NCBI RefSeq assembly: GCF_016917755.1
Contig: NZ_CP070326.1
Location: 8,742,001-8,806,000, forward strand
Length of the DNA: 64,000 nt
DNA from: Streptomyces noursei
GTDB lineage: Bacteria > Actinomycetota > Actinomycetes > Streptomycetales > Streptomycetaceae
Direction: 5' to 3'
The translations under genes were made by a program, and so were the position numbers. Shown piece by piece: positions 54,642 to 63,407 of the stretch. Positions within the stretch are counted from its first letter, which is position 1; each line of letters begins with the position of its first letter. A model generated the notes under the pieces. It did not search any database. It was not told where the DNA came from and saw nothing but the letters and a program-made list of their open reading frames with translations.

Positions 54642-57600
54642 ATGCATGACGATCGCGCACTGGTCGAAGCCCGTCTCAAGCGGGTGCTCGACGAACGGAT
54701 CCGACCCGCCGTGTACCCGGAATCGGTGCCGCTGGAGGTGGCCGCCTGGGTGGCCCCCGGTGAGCCCGTCCCGGTGGCCGAGGGACTGGCCGCGGCGCAC
54801 TCACCGGTGGCGGTGGGGGACGCCTGGGGCGCGCCCTGGGCGACGACGTGGTTCCGGGTGCGGGGCACCGTCCCGGAGGCGTGGGCGGGCCGCACCGTGG
54901 AGGCGGTGCTGGACCTGGGGTTCGACGAGCGGATGCCGGGGTTCCAGTGCGAGGCGCTGGTGTACCTGCCGGACGGCACACCGGTGAAGGGCCTCAATCC
55001 CCGGAACCAGTGGGTGCGGGTGGGCGCGCCGGCCCGCGGCGGCGAGCGGGTCGAGTGGCACCTGGAGGCCGCCTCCAACCCCGTCATCCTCGACGTCCCC
55101 CCGTTCCGGCCCACCGCGCTGGGCGATCGGGCGACCGCGGGCGACGAACCGCAGTACCGGCTGGCGCGGATGGACCTGGCGGTCTTCGACACCGAGGTGT
55201 GGGAGCTGGCCCTGGACCTGGAGGTGCTGGGCGAGCTGATGGCGGAGCTGCCGGTGGACAGCCCGCGGCGCTGGGAGCTGCTGCGGGCGGTGGGCCGGGC
55301 GCTGGACGCGGTCGATCTGCAGGACGTGGGCGGGACGGCCGCGGCGGCGCGGCGCCGGCTGCGGGAGGTGCTGGCGGCGCCGGCGGCGGCGTCCGCGCAC
55401 CGGATCAGCGCGGTGGGGCACGCCCACATCGACTCGGCGTGGCTGTGGCCGCTGCGCGAGACGGTCCGCAAGGTGGCCCGGACGACGGCGAACATGACGG
55501 CGCTGCTCGCGGACGAGCCGGAGTTCGTCTACACCATGTCGCAGGCGCAGCAGTACGCCTGGCTCAAGGAGCACCGGCCCGAGGTCTACGCGAAGGTCAA
55601 ACAGGCGGTCGCGGAGGGGCGGTTCGTCCCGGCGGGCGGGATGTGGGTGGAGTCGGACACCAACATGCCCGGTTCGGAGGCGATGGCCCGTCAGTTCGTG
55701 TACGGGAAGCGGTTCTTCCTGGAGGAGTTCGGCGTCGAGAACGACGAGGCATGGCTGCCGGACACCTTCGGCTTCGCGGCGGGGCTGCCGCAGATCATCA
55801 AGGCGGCCGGGGCGAAGTGGCTGCTGACGCAGAAGATCTCCTGGAGCCAGGTGAACTCCTTCCCGCACCACACCTTCCGCTGGGAGGGCATCGACGGCAC
55901 CCGCATCTTCACCCACTTCCCGCCGGTGGACACCTACAACTGCCAGCTGTCGGGCGCCGAACTCGCCCACGCGGCACGCAACTTCAAGGAGAAGGGCACC
56001 GCCCGGCACTCGCTGGCGCCCACCGGCTGGGGTGACGGCGGCGGGGGCACCACCCGCGAGATGGTCGCCAAGGCCCGCCGGCTGCGGAACCTGGACGGCT
56101 CGCCGGTGGTGCGGTGGGAGAAGCCCGCCGACTTCTTCGCCCGGGCCGCGGCGGAGCACCCCGACGCCCCGGTGTGGGTGGGCGAGCTCTATCTGGAGCT
56201 GCACCGGGGGACGCTCACCAGCCAGGCCCGCACCAAGCGCGGCAACCGCCGCAGCGAGCACCTGCTGCGGGAGGCCGAACTGTGGTCGGCGACCGCCGCC
56301 GTCACCTCCGGATTCCGTTATCCGTACCAGGAGTTGGAGCGGATCTGGAAGACCGTCCTGCTGCACCAGTTCCACGACATCCTGCCCGGTTCCTCGATCG
56401 CCTGGGTGCACCGCGAGGCGGAACGGACCTATGCGGCGGTCGCCGCCGAGCTGGAGGGGCTGATCGGCGGCGCGCTGGCGGCCCTGGCCGGCGGTGGCGA
56501 CCGGCGGCTGGTGGCGAACGCGGCGCCGCACGCCCGGGGCGGGGTGGCGGCCGGCGCGGTGGCCCCGCCTGCGACGGAGGGCGGCCCGGTGGTCGCCGGG
56601 CCGCGCCCGGACGGCGGGTTCGTCCTCCAGCACGACCTGCTCCGGATCGAGATCGACGGCCGCGGCCTGGTCGTCTCCGCGTACGACAAGGGCGCCGGGC
56701 GGGACGCCGTCGCCCCGGGCGCGGCGGCGAACCTCCTCCAGCTCCATCCGGACTTCCCCAACATGTGGGACGCCTGGGACGTGGACGCGTTCTACCGCGA
56801 GGTGGCCACCGACCTGACCGACGCGGACGAGGTGGTGCTCGCCGGGGCGTCACCGGAGGCCGCGACGGTGCGCGTGGTGCGGAGCTTCGGCGGCTCGCGG
56901 GTGGTCCAGACGCTGACGCTGGCCCGCGGGCAGCGGCGGCTGGACATCGACACCGAGGTGGACTGGCACGAGACCGAGAAGTTCCTCAAGGCCGCGTTCC
57001 CGCTGGACCTGCACGCCGAGCGGTACGCGGCGGAGACCCAGTTCGGGCACCTGTACCGGCCGACCCACACCAACACCAGCTGGGAGGCGGCCAAGTTCGA
57101 GGCGTGTGCGCACCGATTCGTGCACGCCGCGGAGCCGGGCTGGGGCGTGGCGCTGGTCAACGACGCGACGTACGGGCACGACGTGACCCGGACGGTGCGG
57201 GAGGGCGGCTCCGAGGGCGAGCGGGGCACGACCACGACCGTGCGGCTCTCGCTGCTGCGCGCCCCGCGCTTCCCGGACCCGGAGACGGACCAGGGCACCC
57301 ACCGCTTCCGCTACGCGCTGGTCCCCGGGGCGACGATCGGTGACGCGGTGCGCGAGGGGCACCGGATCAATCTGCCGGAGCGGGTGGTCACCGGGTCCGG
57401 TGCGGTGCCGCCGCTGGTCGCGGTGGACGACGACGCGGTGGTGGTCACCGCGGTCAAGCTGGCCGACGACCACAGCGGCGATGTGGTGGTCCGGCTCCAC
57501 GAGGCCCTCGGTGGACGCGCCCGAGCGACCTTGACCTGCGGTTTCGCGCTGGCGGGGGCGGTCACCACCGACCTGCTGGAGCGGCTGACCGAGGACGGCC

Positions 57601-57704
57601 CGGCCCTGGAACGGGAGGGCGACACGGTGCGGATGGCGCTGCGGCCGTTCCAGATCGTGACGCTGCGGCTGTGCCGGGCGGTGGGGGCGCAGCCGTCCGA
57701 CTGA
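54642..57704 (+). CDS. GH38 alpha-mannosidase
   Basis: A 1,020-residue enzyme. The catalytic domain begins with HAHIDSAWLWPLRETVRK (zinc-binding HxD), then EFVYTMSQAQQYAWLKEHRP, GMWVESDTNMPGSEAMARQF and AWLPDTFGFAAGLPQIIKAA (nucleophile Asp and zinc ligand). The middle domain has WKTVLLHQFHDILPGSSIAW with the last zinc His. The first 240 residues form a beta-rich N-terminal module as in large bacterial alpha-mannosidases. It removes alpha-linked mannose from imported oligosaccharides. GGAG lies upstream of the ATG. Last gene of the mannoside operon. Confidence 0.95.
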   Translation: MHDDRALVEARLKRVLDERIRPAVYPESVPLEVAAWVAPGEPVPVAEGLAAAHSPVAVGDAWGAPWATTWFRVRGTVPEAWAGRTVEAVLDLGFDERMPGFQCEALVYLPDGTPVKGLNPRNQWVRVGAPARGGERVEWHLEAASNPVILDVPPFRPTALGDRATAGDEPQYRLARMDLAVFDTEVWELALDLEVLGELMAELPVDSPRRWELLRAVGRALDAVDLQDVGGTAAAARRRLREVLAAPAAASAHRISAVGHAHIDSAWLWPLRETVRKVARTTANMTALLADEPEFVYTMSQAQQYAWLKEHRPEVYAKVKQAVAEGRFVPAGGMWVESDTNMPGSEAMARQFVYGKRFFLEEFGVENDEAWLPDTFGFAAGLPQIIKAAGAKWLLTQKISWSQVNSFPHHTFRWEGIDGTRIFTHFPPVDTYNCQLSGAELAHAARNFKEKGTARHSLAPTGWGDGGGGTTREMVAKARRLRNLDGSPVVRWEKPADFFARAAAEHPDAPVWVGELYLELHRGTLTSQARTKRGNRRSEHLLREAELWSATAAVTSGFRYPYQELERIWKTVLLHQFHDILPGSSIAWVHREAERTYAAVAAELEGLIGGALAALAGGGDRRLVANAAPHARGGVAAGAVAPPATEGGPVVAGPRPDGGFVLQHDLLRIEIDGRGLVVSAYDKGAGRDAVAPGAAANLLQLHPDFPNMWDAWDVDAFYREVATDLTDADEVVLAGASPEAATVRVVRSFGGSRVVQTLTLARGQRRLDIDTEVDWHETEKFLKAAFPLDLHAERYAAETQFGHLYRPTHTNTSWEAAKFEACAHRFVHAAEPGWGVALVNDATYGHDVTRTVREGGSEGERGTTTTVRLSLLRAPRFPDPETDQGTHRFRYALVPGATIGDAVREGHRINLPERVVTGSGAVPPLVAVDDDAVVVTAVKLADDHSGDVVVRLHEALGGRARATLTCGFALAGAVTTDLLERLTEDGPALEREGDTVRMALRPFQIVTLRLCRAVGAQPSD

Positions 57705-57719
57705 CACCGGCGGCGCGGC

Positions 57720-58013
57720 TCAGCCGGGGTCGGCCGAGCGGGTGCGGGCGTCCCGGCAGGTGTCCCGGCGGGTCGCCCGCCGCCGGTCCCGGCCGGGGCC
57801 GCGCCCGCGACCCCCGCGCAGCGGACCGGGCCCGGGCGCGGCCTCCCGGGCCGGGTCCCGGCGGGGGTCCAGCCCGAGCATGTCCATCAGCAACGCCAGT
57901 TCCGCCACATCCCGAGCGCGGCCGGCCAGCGCCCTTCTGGCCAGCCGTCGCTCCTCGTCACCGGGCACGGCGCGGGCGGCGGTGTCATCGGCACTGCGGT
58001 GTTCATCGGTCAC
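57720..58013 (-). CDS. Small hypothetical protein, Arg-rich tail
   Basis: A 97-residue frame (GTG start, no strong ribosome site). The middle has LARRALAGRARDVAELALLMDMLGLDP, an amphipathic helix pair; the end is a low-complexity Arg/Gly tail. I recognise no family with certainty. It is convergent with the alpha-mannosidase gene. Confidence 0.45.
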   Translation of the reverse strand: MTDEHRSADDTAARAVPGDEERRLARRALAGRARDVAELALLMDMLGLDPRRDPAREAAPGPGPLRGGRGRGPGRDRRRATRRDTCRDARTRSADPG

Positions 58014-58101
58014 CGCTGCATTCTCGGCCGGACCGGGGCGGACTGCCCGTCGAGCGGGCCGATGGGCGCACGAGGGAACCGCGCGCGCCCGAATTCCCTC
58101 T

Positions 58102-58147
58102 TTATGGTCACTTGCACTTGATCGTCATGGTCACTCGCGTGTGATCG
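58102..58147 (+). repeat. Two 23-bp tandem repeats upstream of the lipoprotein esterase
   Basis: Each unit starts ATGGTCACT and ends TGATCGTC; 19 of 23 positions agree. They end 18 bases before the TTG start, in the region expected for promoter or operator sequence. Confidence 0.8.
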
Positions 58148-58165
58148 TCAGTAGCGGAGCCACCG

Positions 58166-59197
58166 TTGAAACACCCTTACGCCCGCGGCCTCGCCGCCGT
58201 CCTCGTCGCGTCCTGCGCCCTGCTCGCCGTCGCCGGCTGCTCGGAGAACGGCAACCCCGTCGACTTCAACGCCGGCGGCCCGGGCAGCGCGTCCACCCCG
58301 GTCAAGCCGGTGGACCAGGACACCCGGATGCCCAGCGGCCCGAAGAGCGAGTTCCGAATAACCCGCACCCTGGACGACGGGACGCACATAGCCCGCACGA
58401 CGCTGAAGGGCGCGAAATCCGGTGTCACCGGCAGTGTCTGGGTATGGGCGCCCAAGGAATACCAGGATCCCAAATACGCCAAGAGCGGTTTTCCGGTGCT
58501 GATGGCCCTGCCGGGCGGCCTGGGCAGTCCGCAGGACAAGGACGGGGTCACCAATTACTGGGTCGGCGGCGACATCAAGCTTCAGGAAAATCTCACGAAG
58601 TGGACTGCGGCGGGCAAAAGCCTGCCGTTCATCGTGGTGATGCCGATGCTCAATCCGGACACCCGCTACCACGACGGCAGTGACATTCCCGGTCAGCAGA
58701 AGATGGGGACCTGGCTGACCGACGACGTCGTCGACCTGGTCAAGGCCAACTTCCGCACCTTCCACTCCCGGGACGGCTGGGCCTTCATGGGGTCGTCCTC
58801 GGGCGGTTTCGCGAGCCTGAAGTCCGTGCTGAAGTACCCGGAGAAGTTCAAGGCGGCGATAGCCAGCGGCCCGGACATCGTGCCGGACTCCCCGATGTGG
58901 GCCGGGCACCAGAAGGAGAAGGACGCCAACAATCCGGAAAAGCTCGCGGCGAGCCTGCTGAAAAAGGGCGGACCGGACGTGTACATCGCGTTCCAGGCCG
59001 GCAGCAAGGAAGGCGCCGGGGTGCTGAACCCCATCCGCCGTTTCCGGGAGAAGTACGGAAAGAGCCCGATCCACACCGCTTTCCAGGTCATTCCCGGCGG
59101 CCGGCACAATGCCTGGGACTACCAGAAGGGCATGGAGACCAGCTCCATCAAATTCATCAGCGACCAGCTGAAGGCGCCGATTCCCAGCGACTCCTGA
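58166..59197 (+). CDS. Lipoprotein esterase-like protein (alpha/beta hydrolase)
   Basis: A 343-residue protein with a lipoprotein signal (LLAVAGCSEN, Cys at about residue 24). The hydrolase domain has PVLMALPGGLGSPQDKDG, the nucleophile elbow FMGSSSGGFASLKSV, FQAGSKEGAGVLNPIRRF (acid region) and PGGRHNAWDY (catalytic His). This fits the esterase D / antigen 85-like group. It is probably anchored outside the membrane. The start is TTG, with GGAG 7 bases upstream. Confidence 0.85.
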   Translation: MKHPYARGLAAVLVASCALLAVAGCSENGNPVDFNAGGPGSASTPVKPVDQDTRMPSGPKSEFRITRTLDDGTHIARTTLKGAKSGVTGSVWVWAPKEYQDPKYAKSGFPVLMALPGGLGSPQDKDGVTNYWVGGDIKLQENLTKWTAAGKSLPFIVVMPMLNPDTRYHDGSDIPGQQKMGTWLTDDVVDLVKANFRTFHSRDGWAFMGSSSGGFASLKSVLKYPEKFKAAIASGPDIVPDSPMWAGHQKEKDANNPEKLAASLLKKGGPDVYIAFQAGSKEGAGVLNPIRRFREKYGKSPIHTAFQVIPGGRHNAWDYQKGMETSSIKFISDQLKAPIPSDS

Positions 59198-59263
59198 TGC
59201 AGTTCGTCCGTTCGGGGGCGATGCTGGGAGTGTCGAGGGGGGCCACGCCGAGGAGGACGATCC

Positions 59264-59458
59264 ATGTCCGTGCTGGACAAGCTCAAGGAACTGCTCAAGG
59301 GTCACGAGGAGCAGGCGGGTAAGGGCATCGACAAGGCCGGCGACTACGTCGACGAGCGGACCCAAGGCAAGTACCAGAGCCAGGTCGACACCGCCCAGGA
59401 CAAGCTCAAGGAGCAGCTCGGCGGGACGGACCGGGACACGGACCGGCCGCCGCAGTGA
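59264..59458 (+). CDS. MT0933-like small helical protein
   Basis: A 64-residue highly charged protein: LDKLKELLKGHEEQAGKGID and KAGDYVDERTQGKYQSQVDTA show the layout of MT0933 family proteins, listed as antitoxin-like. No toxin gene is adjacent, so the antitoxin label is not supported by context. A GGAGGA site precedes the ATG. Confidence 0.75.
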   Translation: MSVLDKLKELLKGHEEQAGKGIDKAGDYVDERTQGKYQSQVDTAQDKLKEQLGGTDRDTDRPPQ

Positions 59459-59521
59459 TCGATCGCGGTGAATCCGCGCAGGCCCCGGGACAAGAACGGA
59501 CCCCGGGATTAGCCTGACCGG

Positions 59522-60097
59522 ATGATCACCACGCCCGTCCGGCTCGCCCCCGACGTCCTGATGCGCCCCGCCGAGCTGGCGGACGCGCCCGGGCTCTCCC
59601 GCTCCTACCAGCGCAGTCTGAGCCACCTCAGCCGGACCGAACCCCGGCGCGAGGAGGGTTTCTACACCCCGGCCGGCCAGGTGGAGCGCCTGCGGGGGCA
59701 GCTGGCGGAGCGGGACGCCGGGCGGGTGATGCCCTGGGTGCTGGTCCGCGAGGCGGACGAGGGGGCCGGGGAGCCGGACGTGGTGGGCTCGATCACCCTG
59801 TCCCAGATCACCTACGGCCCACTGCGCAGCGCCAGCGTCGGTTACTGGATCGACGCCGGGCACCTGCGCCGCGGACTGGCGTCCGCCGCGGTGCGGGCGG
59901 TCTGCGCGGTGGCCGACCGGGAGCTGGCCCTGCACCGCCTGGAGGCGGGCACGCTGCTGGACAACGCCGCCTCGCAGCGGGTGCTGGAAGGCTGCGGCTT
60001 CACGCCGTACGGCACCGCCGAGAAGTACCTGTTCATCAACGGTGCCTGGCAGGACCACCGGCTGTTCCAGAAGATCCTCAACGACCGGCTCCCGTAG
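59522..60097 (+). CDS. RimJ/RimL-type GNAT acetyltransferase
   Basis: A 191-residue GNAT protein. VGYWIDAGHLRRGLASAAVRAVCAVAD has the acetyl-CoA motif and LHRLEAGTLLDNAASQRVLEGCGFTPYG the C-terminal motif of RimJ/RimL-like enzymes. VGSITLSQITYG is the central strand. It probably acetylates N-terminal or side-chain amines of a protein or an antibiotic. Confidence 0.9.
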   Translation: MITTPVRLAPDVLMRPAELADAPGLSRSYQRSLSHLSRTEPRREEGFYTPAGQVERLRGQLAERDAGRVMPWVLVREADEGAGEPDVVGSITLSQITYGPLRSASVGYWIDAGHLRRGLASAAVRAVCAVADRELALHRLEAGTLLDNAASQRVLEGCGFTPYGTAEKYLFINGAWQDHRLFQKILNDRLP

Positions 60098-60116
60098 GCG
60101 GGTCGTGTCGTACGGC

Positions 60117-60147
60117 GGCGCCCGCCCCCTGCTCGGGGGCGGGCGCC
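60117..60147. terminator. Bidirectional terminator between GNAT and cold-shock genes
   Basis: A perfect 13-bp stem (60117-60129 with 60135-60147, GC-only) and a 5-base loop, sitting between two convergent genes. Confidence 0.85.
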
Positions 60148-60169
60148 GTCCGGTGCGGCGGGGCCGCGC

Positions 60170-60382
60170 TCACGGGGTGGCCATCACCCGGATCTTCTCC
60201 GCCTGCGGACCCTTCTGCCCCTGGGTGACCTCGAAGGTGACCTTCTGGCCCTCCAGCAGCTCCCGGTATCCGGTGGCGTCGATGTTCGAGTAGTGCGCGA
60301 AGACGTCGGCGCCGCCGTCGTCCTGCGCGATGAAGCCGAAGCCCTTCTCCGAGTTGAACCATTTCACCGTGCCCGAAGCCAT
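60170..60382 (-). CDS. Cold-shock domain protein (CspA family)
   Basis: A 70-residue OB-fold protein. [17 protein letters not shown] is RNP1 and [10 protein letters not shown] is RNP2. It is an RNA chaperone that binds single-stranded nucleic acid. The segment upstream of the ATG (60383-60663, about 280 bases) has no gene and may contain a long leader as in other csp genes. Confidence 0.95.
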   Translation of the reverse strand: MASGTVKWFNSEKGFGFIAQDDGGADVFAHYSNIDATGYRELLEGQKVTFEVTQGQKGPQAEKIRVMATP

Positions 60383-60663
60383 GTTGCGTCTCCTTCGCTC
60401 TATGGGCCCGAATCGGCTCCCGCAACCCGCGGAATCCGGAGGTGATCGCCCTGGCCCGGAGACGTACCGGACAGCAAGAACGCCCGTGAATGCAGCACGG
60501 GCGCCCGGCACTTCGGAACCATGACAGCTGATCAGGACGCTACACCGACCAGGCCCGCCAGTCACCACAAACCATGGCAAACGCGTCATCCTTCACCGGG
60601 CAAGGCCACACCACGTCCTCCGTATCCCCGACCGATCGGATGAATGTGCGACACCTGGACCGG

Positions 60664-61887
60664 TCAGGACGTCGCGCCGTCGTCGTCCTGACCGGCCGGC
60701 TGCCGTCGGCGCCACCACAGCGCGGTGCCGAGCCCGGCCAGTGCGACCACCGCGGTGCCGCAGAAGGTCCAGACGACCAGGTCGTCGATGCCGCCGTCCG
60801 CCCCGGCGGCCCCTGCCCGGTGCAGCGTGGTGCGCGGTGCCCGCTGGGCGGCCCGTTCGCTGCCGGGGGCGCGCGGGTCGGGCGACGGGGCGGGCAGCAG
60901 GCCGACCGCCGCGGCCCGGGGCGCGGCGGCGAATCCCCAGTCCAGCAGGGCCCGGGCCTCCTCGTAGACGGCGTTCTCCGCGCCGGAGCGCGGGTTCATC
61001 ACGGTGACCAGCAGCGTCCGGTCGCCGCGCCGGGCGGCGGCGACCAGGGTGTTCCCGGCATGGGTGGTGTAGCCGTTCTTCACCCCGATCAGGCCGTCGT
61101 AGGGGGCAACCCCGTGCGAGCCGACCAGCAGCCGGTTGGTGTTCTGGATGCCGTACGCGTCCGGCCCGCCGTCCTCCGGGAGGAGGGCGGTCTTGGTGGC
61201 GGCGAAGTGGGCGAAGTCCCGGTTGGTCAGCCCGGCCTGCCCGAAGAGGGAGAGGTCGTAGGCGGAGGAGGTCTGGCCGGGCGTGTCGAAGCCGTCGGCG
61301 GATTCGACGGTGGTGTCGCGGGCGCCCAGTCGCCGCGCGGTCGCCTGCATCTCGTCGATGGTCCTGCCCCAGCCGCCGTTCATCGCGGCCAGGGCGTGCA
61401 CGGCGTCGCTGCCGGAGGTCAGGAAGACGCCGTGCCACAGGTCGGCGACGCGGTAGGGCATGTCCTCCTTGAGGCCGGCGAGCGAGCTGCCGGCCTCGAT
61501 GCCGGCCAGGTCCGCGCTGGAGACGGTGCGCACCGCCGCCTGGGAGAACTTCGGCAGCACGGTCAGCGCGAAGAGCGTCTTGAGGGTGCTGGCCGGCGGC
61601 AGCGGCCGGTGGACGTCCTTGGCCGCGAGGATCCGGTGGCTCGCCAGGTCCGTGACGGCCCACGACAGCGCCGAGACCCGGGGCGGCTCGGGGACTCCCG
61701 GCCGGGGCAGGAACTGCACGCCGGGCTCGTCCAGCAGGTTCTCGGCCGGGGCCGGTGGTGCGCCGCGCAGGTCGTCGATGCCGTTGGGGCCGTCGGCGAC
61801 CACCGGACCGCACAGGGCCAGCAGGCTCGCGACGCAGACCACCGCTGCGGACAGGGCTCTGACGGGGGACCACGTCGCTGTCGACAT
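60664..61887 (-). CDS. D-alanyl-D-alanine carboxypeptidase (S11, PBP5-like)
   Basis: A 407-residue exported penicillin-binding protein. The signal peptide is VRALSAAVVCVASLLALCGP. The SxxK motif is PASTLKTLFALTVL; the second motif is SGSDAVHALA (SxN replaced by SGSD, common in this subgroup); the KTG motif is GVKNGYTTHAGNT. A C-terminal hydrophobic anchor with RRRR follows (VVWTFCGTAVVALAGLGTAL). It trims pentapeptides in the cell wall at the membrane surface. Confidence 0.93.
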   Translation of the reverse strand: MSTATWSPVRALSAAVVCVASLLALCGPVVADGPNGIDDLRGAPPAPAENLLDEPGVQFLPRPGVPEPPRVSALSWAVTDLASHRILAAKDVHRPLPPASTLKTLFALTVLPKFSQAAVRTVSSADLAGIEAGSSLAGLKEDMPYRVADLWHGVFLTSGSDAVHALAAMNGGWGRTIDEMQATARRLGARDTTVESADGFDTPGQTSSAYDLSLFGQAGLTNRDFAHFAATKTALLPEDGGPDAYGIQNTNRLLVGSHGVAPYDGLIGVKNGYTTHAGNTLVAAARRGDRTLLVTVMNPRSGAENAVYEEARALLDWGFAAAPRAAAVGLLPAPSPDPRAPGSERAAQRAPRTTLHRAGAAGADGGIDDLVVWTFCGTAVVALAGLGTALWWRRRQPAGQDDDGATS

Positions 61888-62018
61888 GTGGCCACGCTAA
61901 GAACGCCCCGGGCCGCGCGCCGGTTGGCCTACTCCATACGGTTTCCGGTCGCCGAGGGCGGTGGACGGGCCCGTCCGGACGTCCGGGACCCGCCCACCGC
62001 TCCCCCGCCGCCGCGCCG

Positions 62019-63239
62019 TCAGGACCGCACGGCGCACGCCTCCGGCGTCGGCGCGGCGGCCCGCGGCGCCGCGTCGGTCGCGGACCGTGGGCCCCCTTCC
62101 GGCCGGGCGCCGCGGAACAGGTCCGGCAGCAGGGTGAGCAGCCCCAGGACGGCGAGCCCCGCGCCGAGCCACAACGGTGCCCGCAGCCCGTGGGAGTCGA
62201 TGACCAGGCCGCCGAACGACGAGCCCACGATCACCCCGAGGGTGATGAAGGAGGAGTGCACCGAGTTCACCAACGGACCGGCGTTGCCCGCGCGTTGGAC
62301 CCGGGTGGCCATCGCCGGGTTCATGGTCACCCCGACCAGCCCGATGCCCAGCATCATCGCCACCGCCGGGACGGCCAGGTGGGCCAGGAGCGCGAAGCCG
62401 GCGAGGAAGAGGGCGTTCAGCGTCAGCCCGACGACCTGGACCCCGACCGGGTGCCGGTCCGCGAGGCGCCCCACGACGGTGTTGCCGACAACGGTGGCCG
62501 CGCCGTACGCGATGAGCAGCAGCGGGACGGTGCCGGTGGCGAAGCCGGTGACCTCGGTGAGGACGGGGTTGAGGTAGCTGAAGGCGGCGAAGGTCGCCCC
62601 GATGATCAGGGTGCTGGTGGAGAACGCCAGCCACAGCCGCGGCCGGCGGAAGGCGACCGCCTCCTCCCGTATGCCCCCGCCGCCCTCGGCCCGAGCCGTC
62701 CCGGGCACCCCTGCGACGGTGGCCGGCGCCACCAGCACCGTCATCCCGGTGATCACCCAGAACGCGGCCCGCCAGCCGAGGTGCTCGCCGACCAGCGTGG
62801 CGAGCGGCAGCCCGAGCAGGGTGCCGAGCATCAGGCCGTTCATGACCACCGCGATGGCCCGGCCCCGGATCTCCGGGCGGACCAGTTGGACGCAGAGCGA
62901 GACGGCCACGCCGAAGAACGCCTGCGCGGCGACCCCCGTGACGATCCGGGCGGCCATCATCACGCCGTAGTCCGACGCCAGGGCGGCCAGCACATTGCCG
63001 GCCAGGAAGACCCCGAACAGCGTCGTCAGCGCCGTCTGGTGACGGAGCCTTCGGACGGCGAGGGTGAGGATCGGCCCGCCGACCGCCATCGCCACCGCGT
63101 ACGCGGTGATGAGGTAGCCGATCTCCGGGATCCCCACGTCCAGTCCCCGGGCCATCTGCGGCATCAGTCCCGCCACCACGAACTCGCTGGTCACCATGGC
63201 GAAAACCCCCATGGCCAGCACATATACGGCGCGCTGCAC
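62019..63239 (-). CDS. MFS transporter (drug/chloramphenicol efflux-like, 12 TM)
   Basis: A 406-residue membrane protein with about 12 helices. The N-terminus AVYVLAMGVFAMVTSEFVVAGLMPQMARG and the A motif near LAVRRLRHQTALTTLFGVFL fit the DHA1/AraJ-CmlA type of exporters. MAARIVTGVAAQAFFGVAV is the early conserved helix. It should export a drug or metabolite by proton antiport. The start is uncertain: GTG at 63239 (AAAGGTGG at 10 bases) is preferred over GTG 63260 or ATG 63302, because an operator copy lies at 63261-63275. Confidence 0.9.
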   Translation of the reverse strand: MQRAVYVLAMGVFAMVTSEFVVAGLMPQMARGLDVGIPEIGYLITAYAVAMAVGGPILTLAVRRLRHQTALTTLFGVFLAGNVLAALASDYGVMMAARIVTGVAAQAFFGVAVSLCVQLVRPEIRGRAIAVVMNGLMLGTLLGLPLATLVGEHLGWRAAFWVITGMTVLVAPATVAGVPGTARAEGGGGIREEAVAFRRPRLWLAFSTSTLIIGATFAAFSYLNPVLTEVTGFATGTVPLLLIAYGAATVVGNTVVGRLADRHPVGVQVVGLTLNALFLAGFALLAHLAVPAVAMMLGIGLVGVTMNPAMATRVQRAGNAGPLVNSVHSSFITLGVIVGSSFGGLVIDSHGLRAPLWLGAGLAVLGLLTLLPDLFRGARPEGGPRSATDAAPRAAAPTPEACAVRS

Positions 63240-63260
63240 TCCGCCGACACCACCTTTCAC

Positions 63261-63275
63261 AACCGATCGTTCCAA
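63261..63275. promoter_or_regulatory. TetR-like operator copy 1 (near the MFS start)
   Basis: AACCGATCGTTCCAA, with the CGATCG dyad flanked by AAC and TTC. An identical 15-base block occurs 109 bases upstream. Confidence 0.6.
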
Positions 63276-63365
63276 TATGAAGGCAGGCGAAGGCCCCTGC
63301 ATTCACAGGGGAGATCGACCGGGCCGAACGCCCCCCGGCCCCGCCCGCGCCGACCCTACCGCACC

Positions 63366-63386
63366 TTTGAACCGATCGTTCCAAAA
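63366..63386. promoter_or_regulatory. TetR-like operator copy 2
   Basis: TTTGAACC-GATCG-TTCCAAAA is a near-perfect dyad (TTTGGAACGATCGGTTCAAA on the other strand). It is typical of TetR-family operators upstream of exporter genes. No TetR gene lies in the window, so its source is unknown. Confidence 0.65.
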
Positions 63387-63407
63387 CTATGCGGCGGACT
63401 CCGCGGG

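Noticed and set aside
59264-59458. Toxin-antitoxin pair
   Set aside because: The MT0933-like protein is called an antitoxin in families, but no small toxin gene is adjacent.
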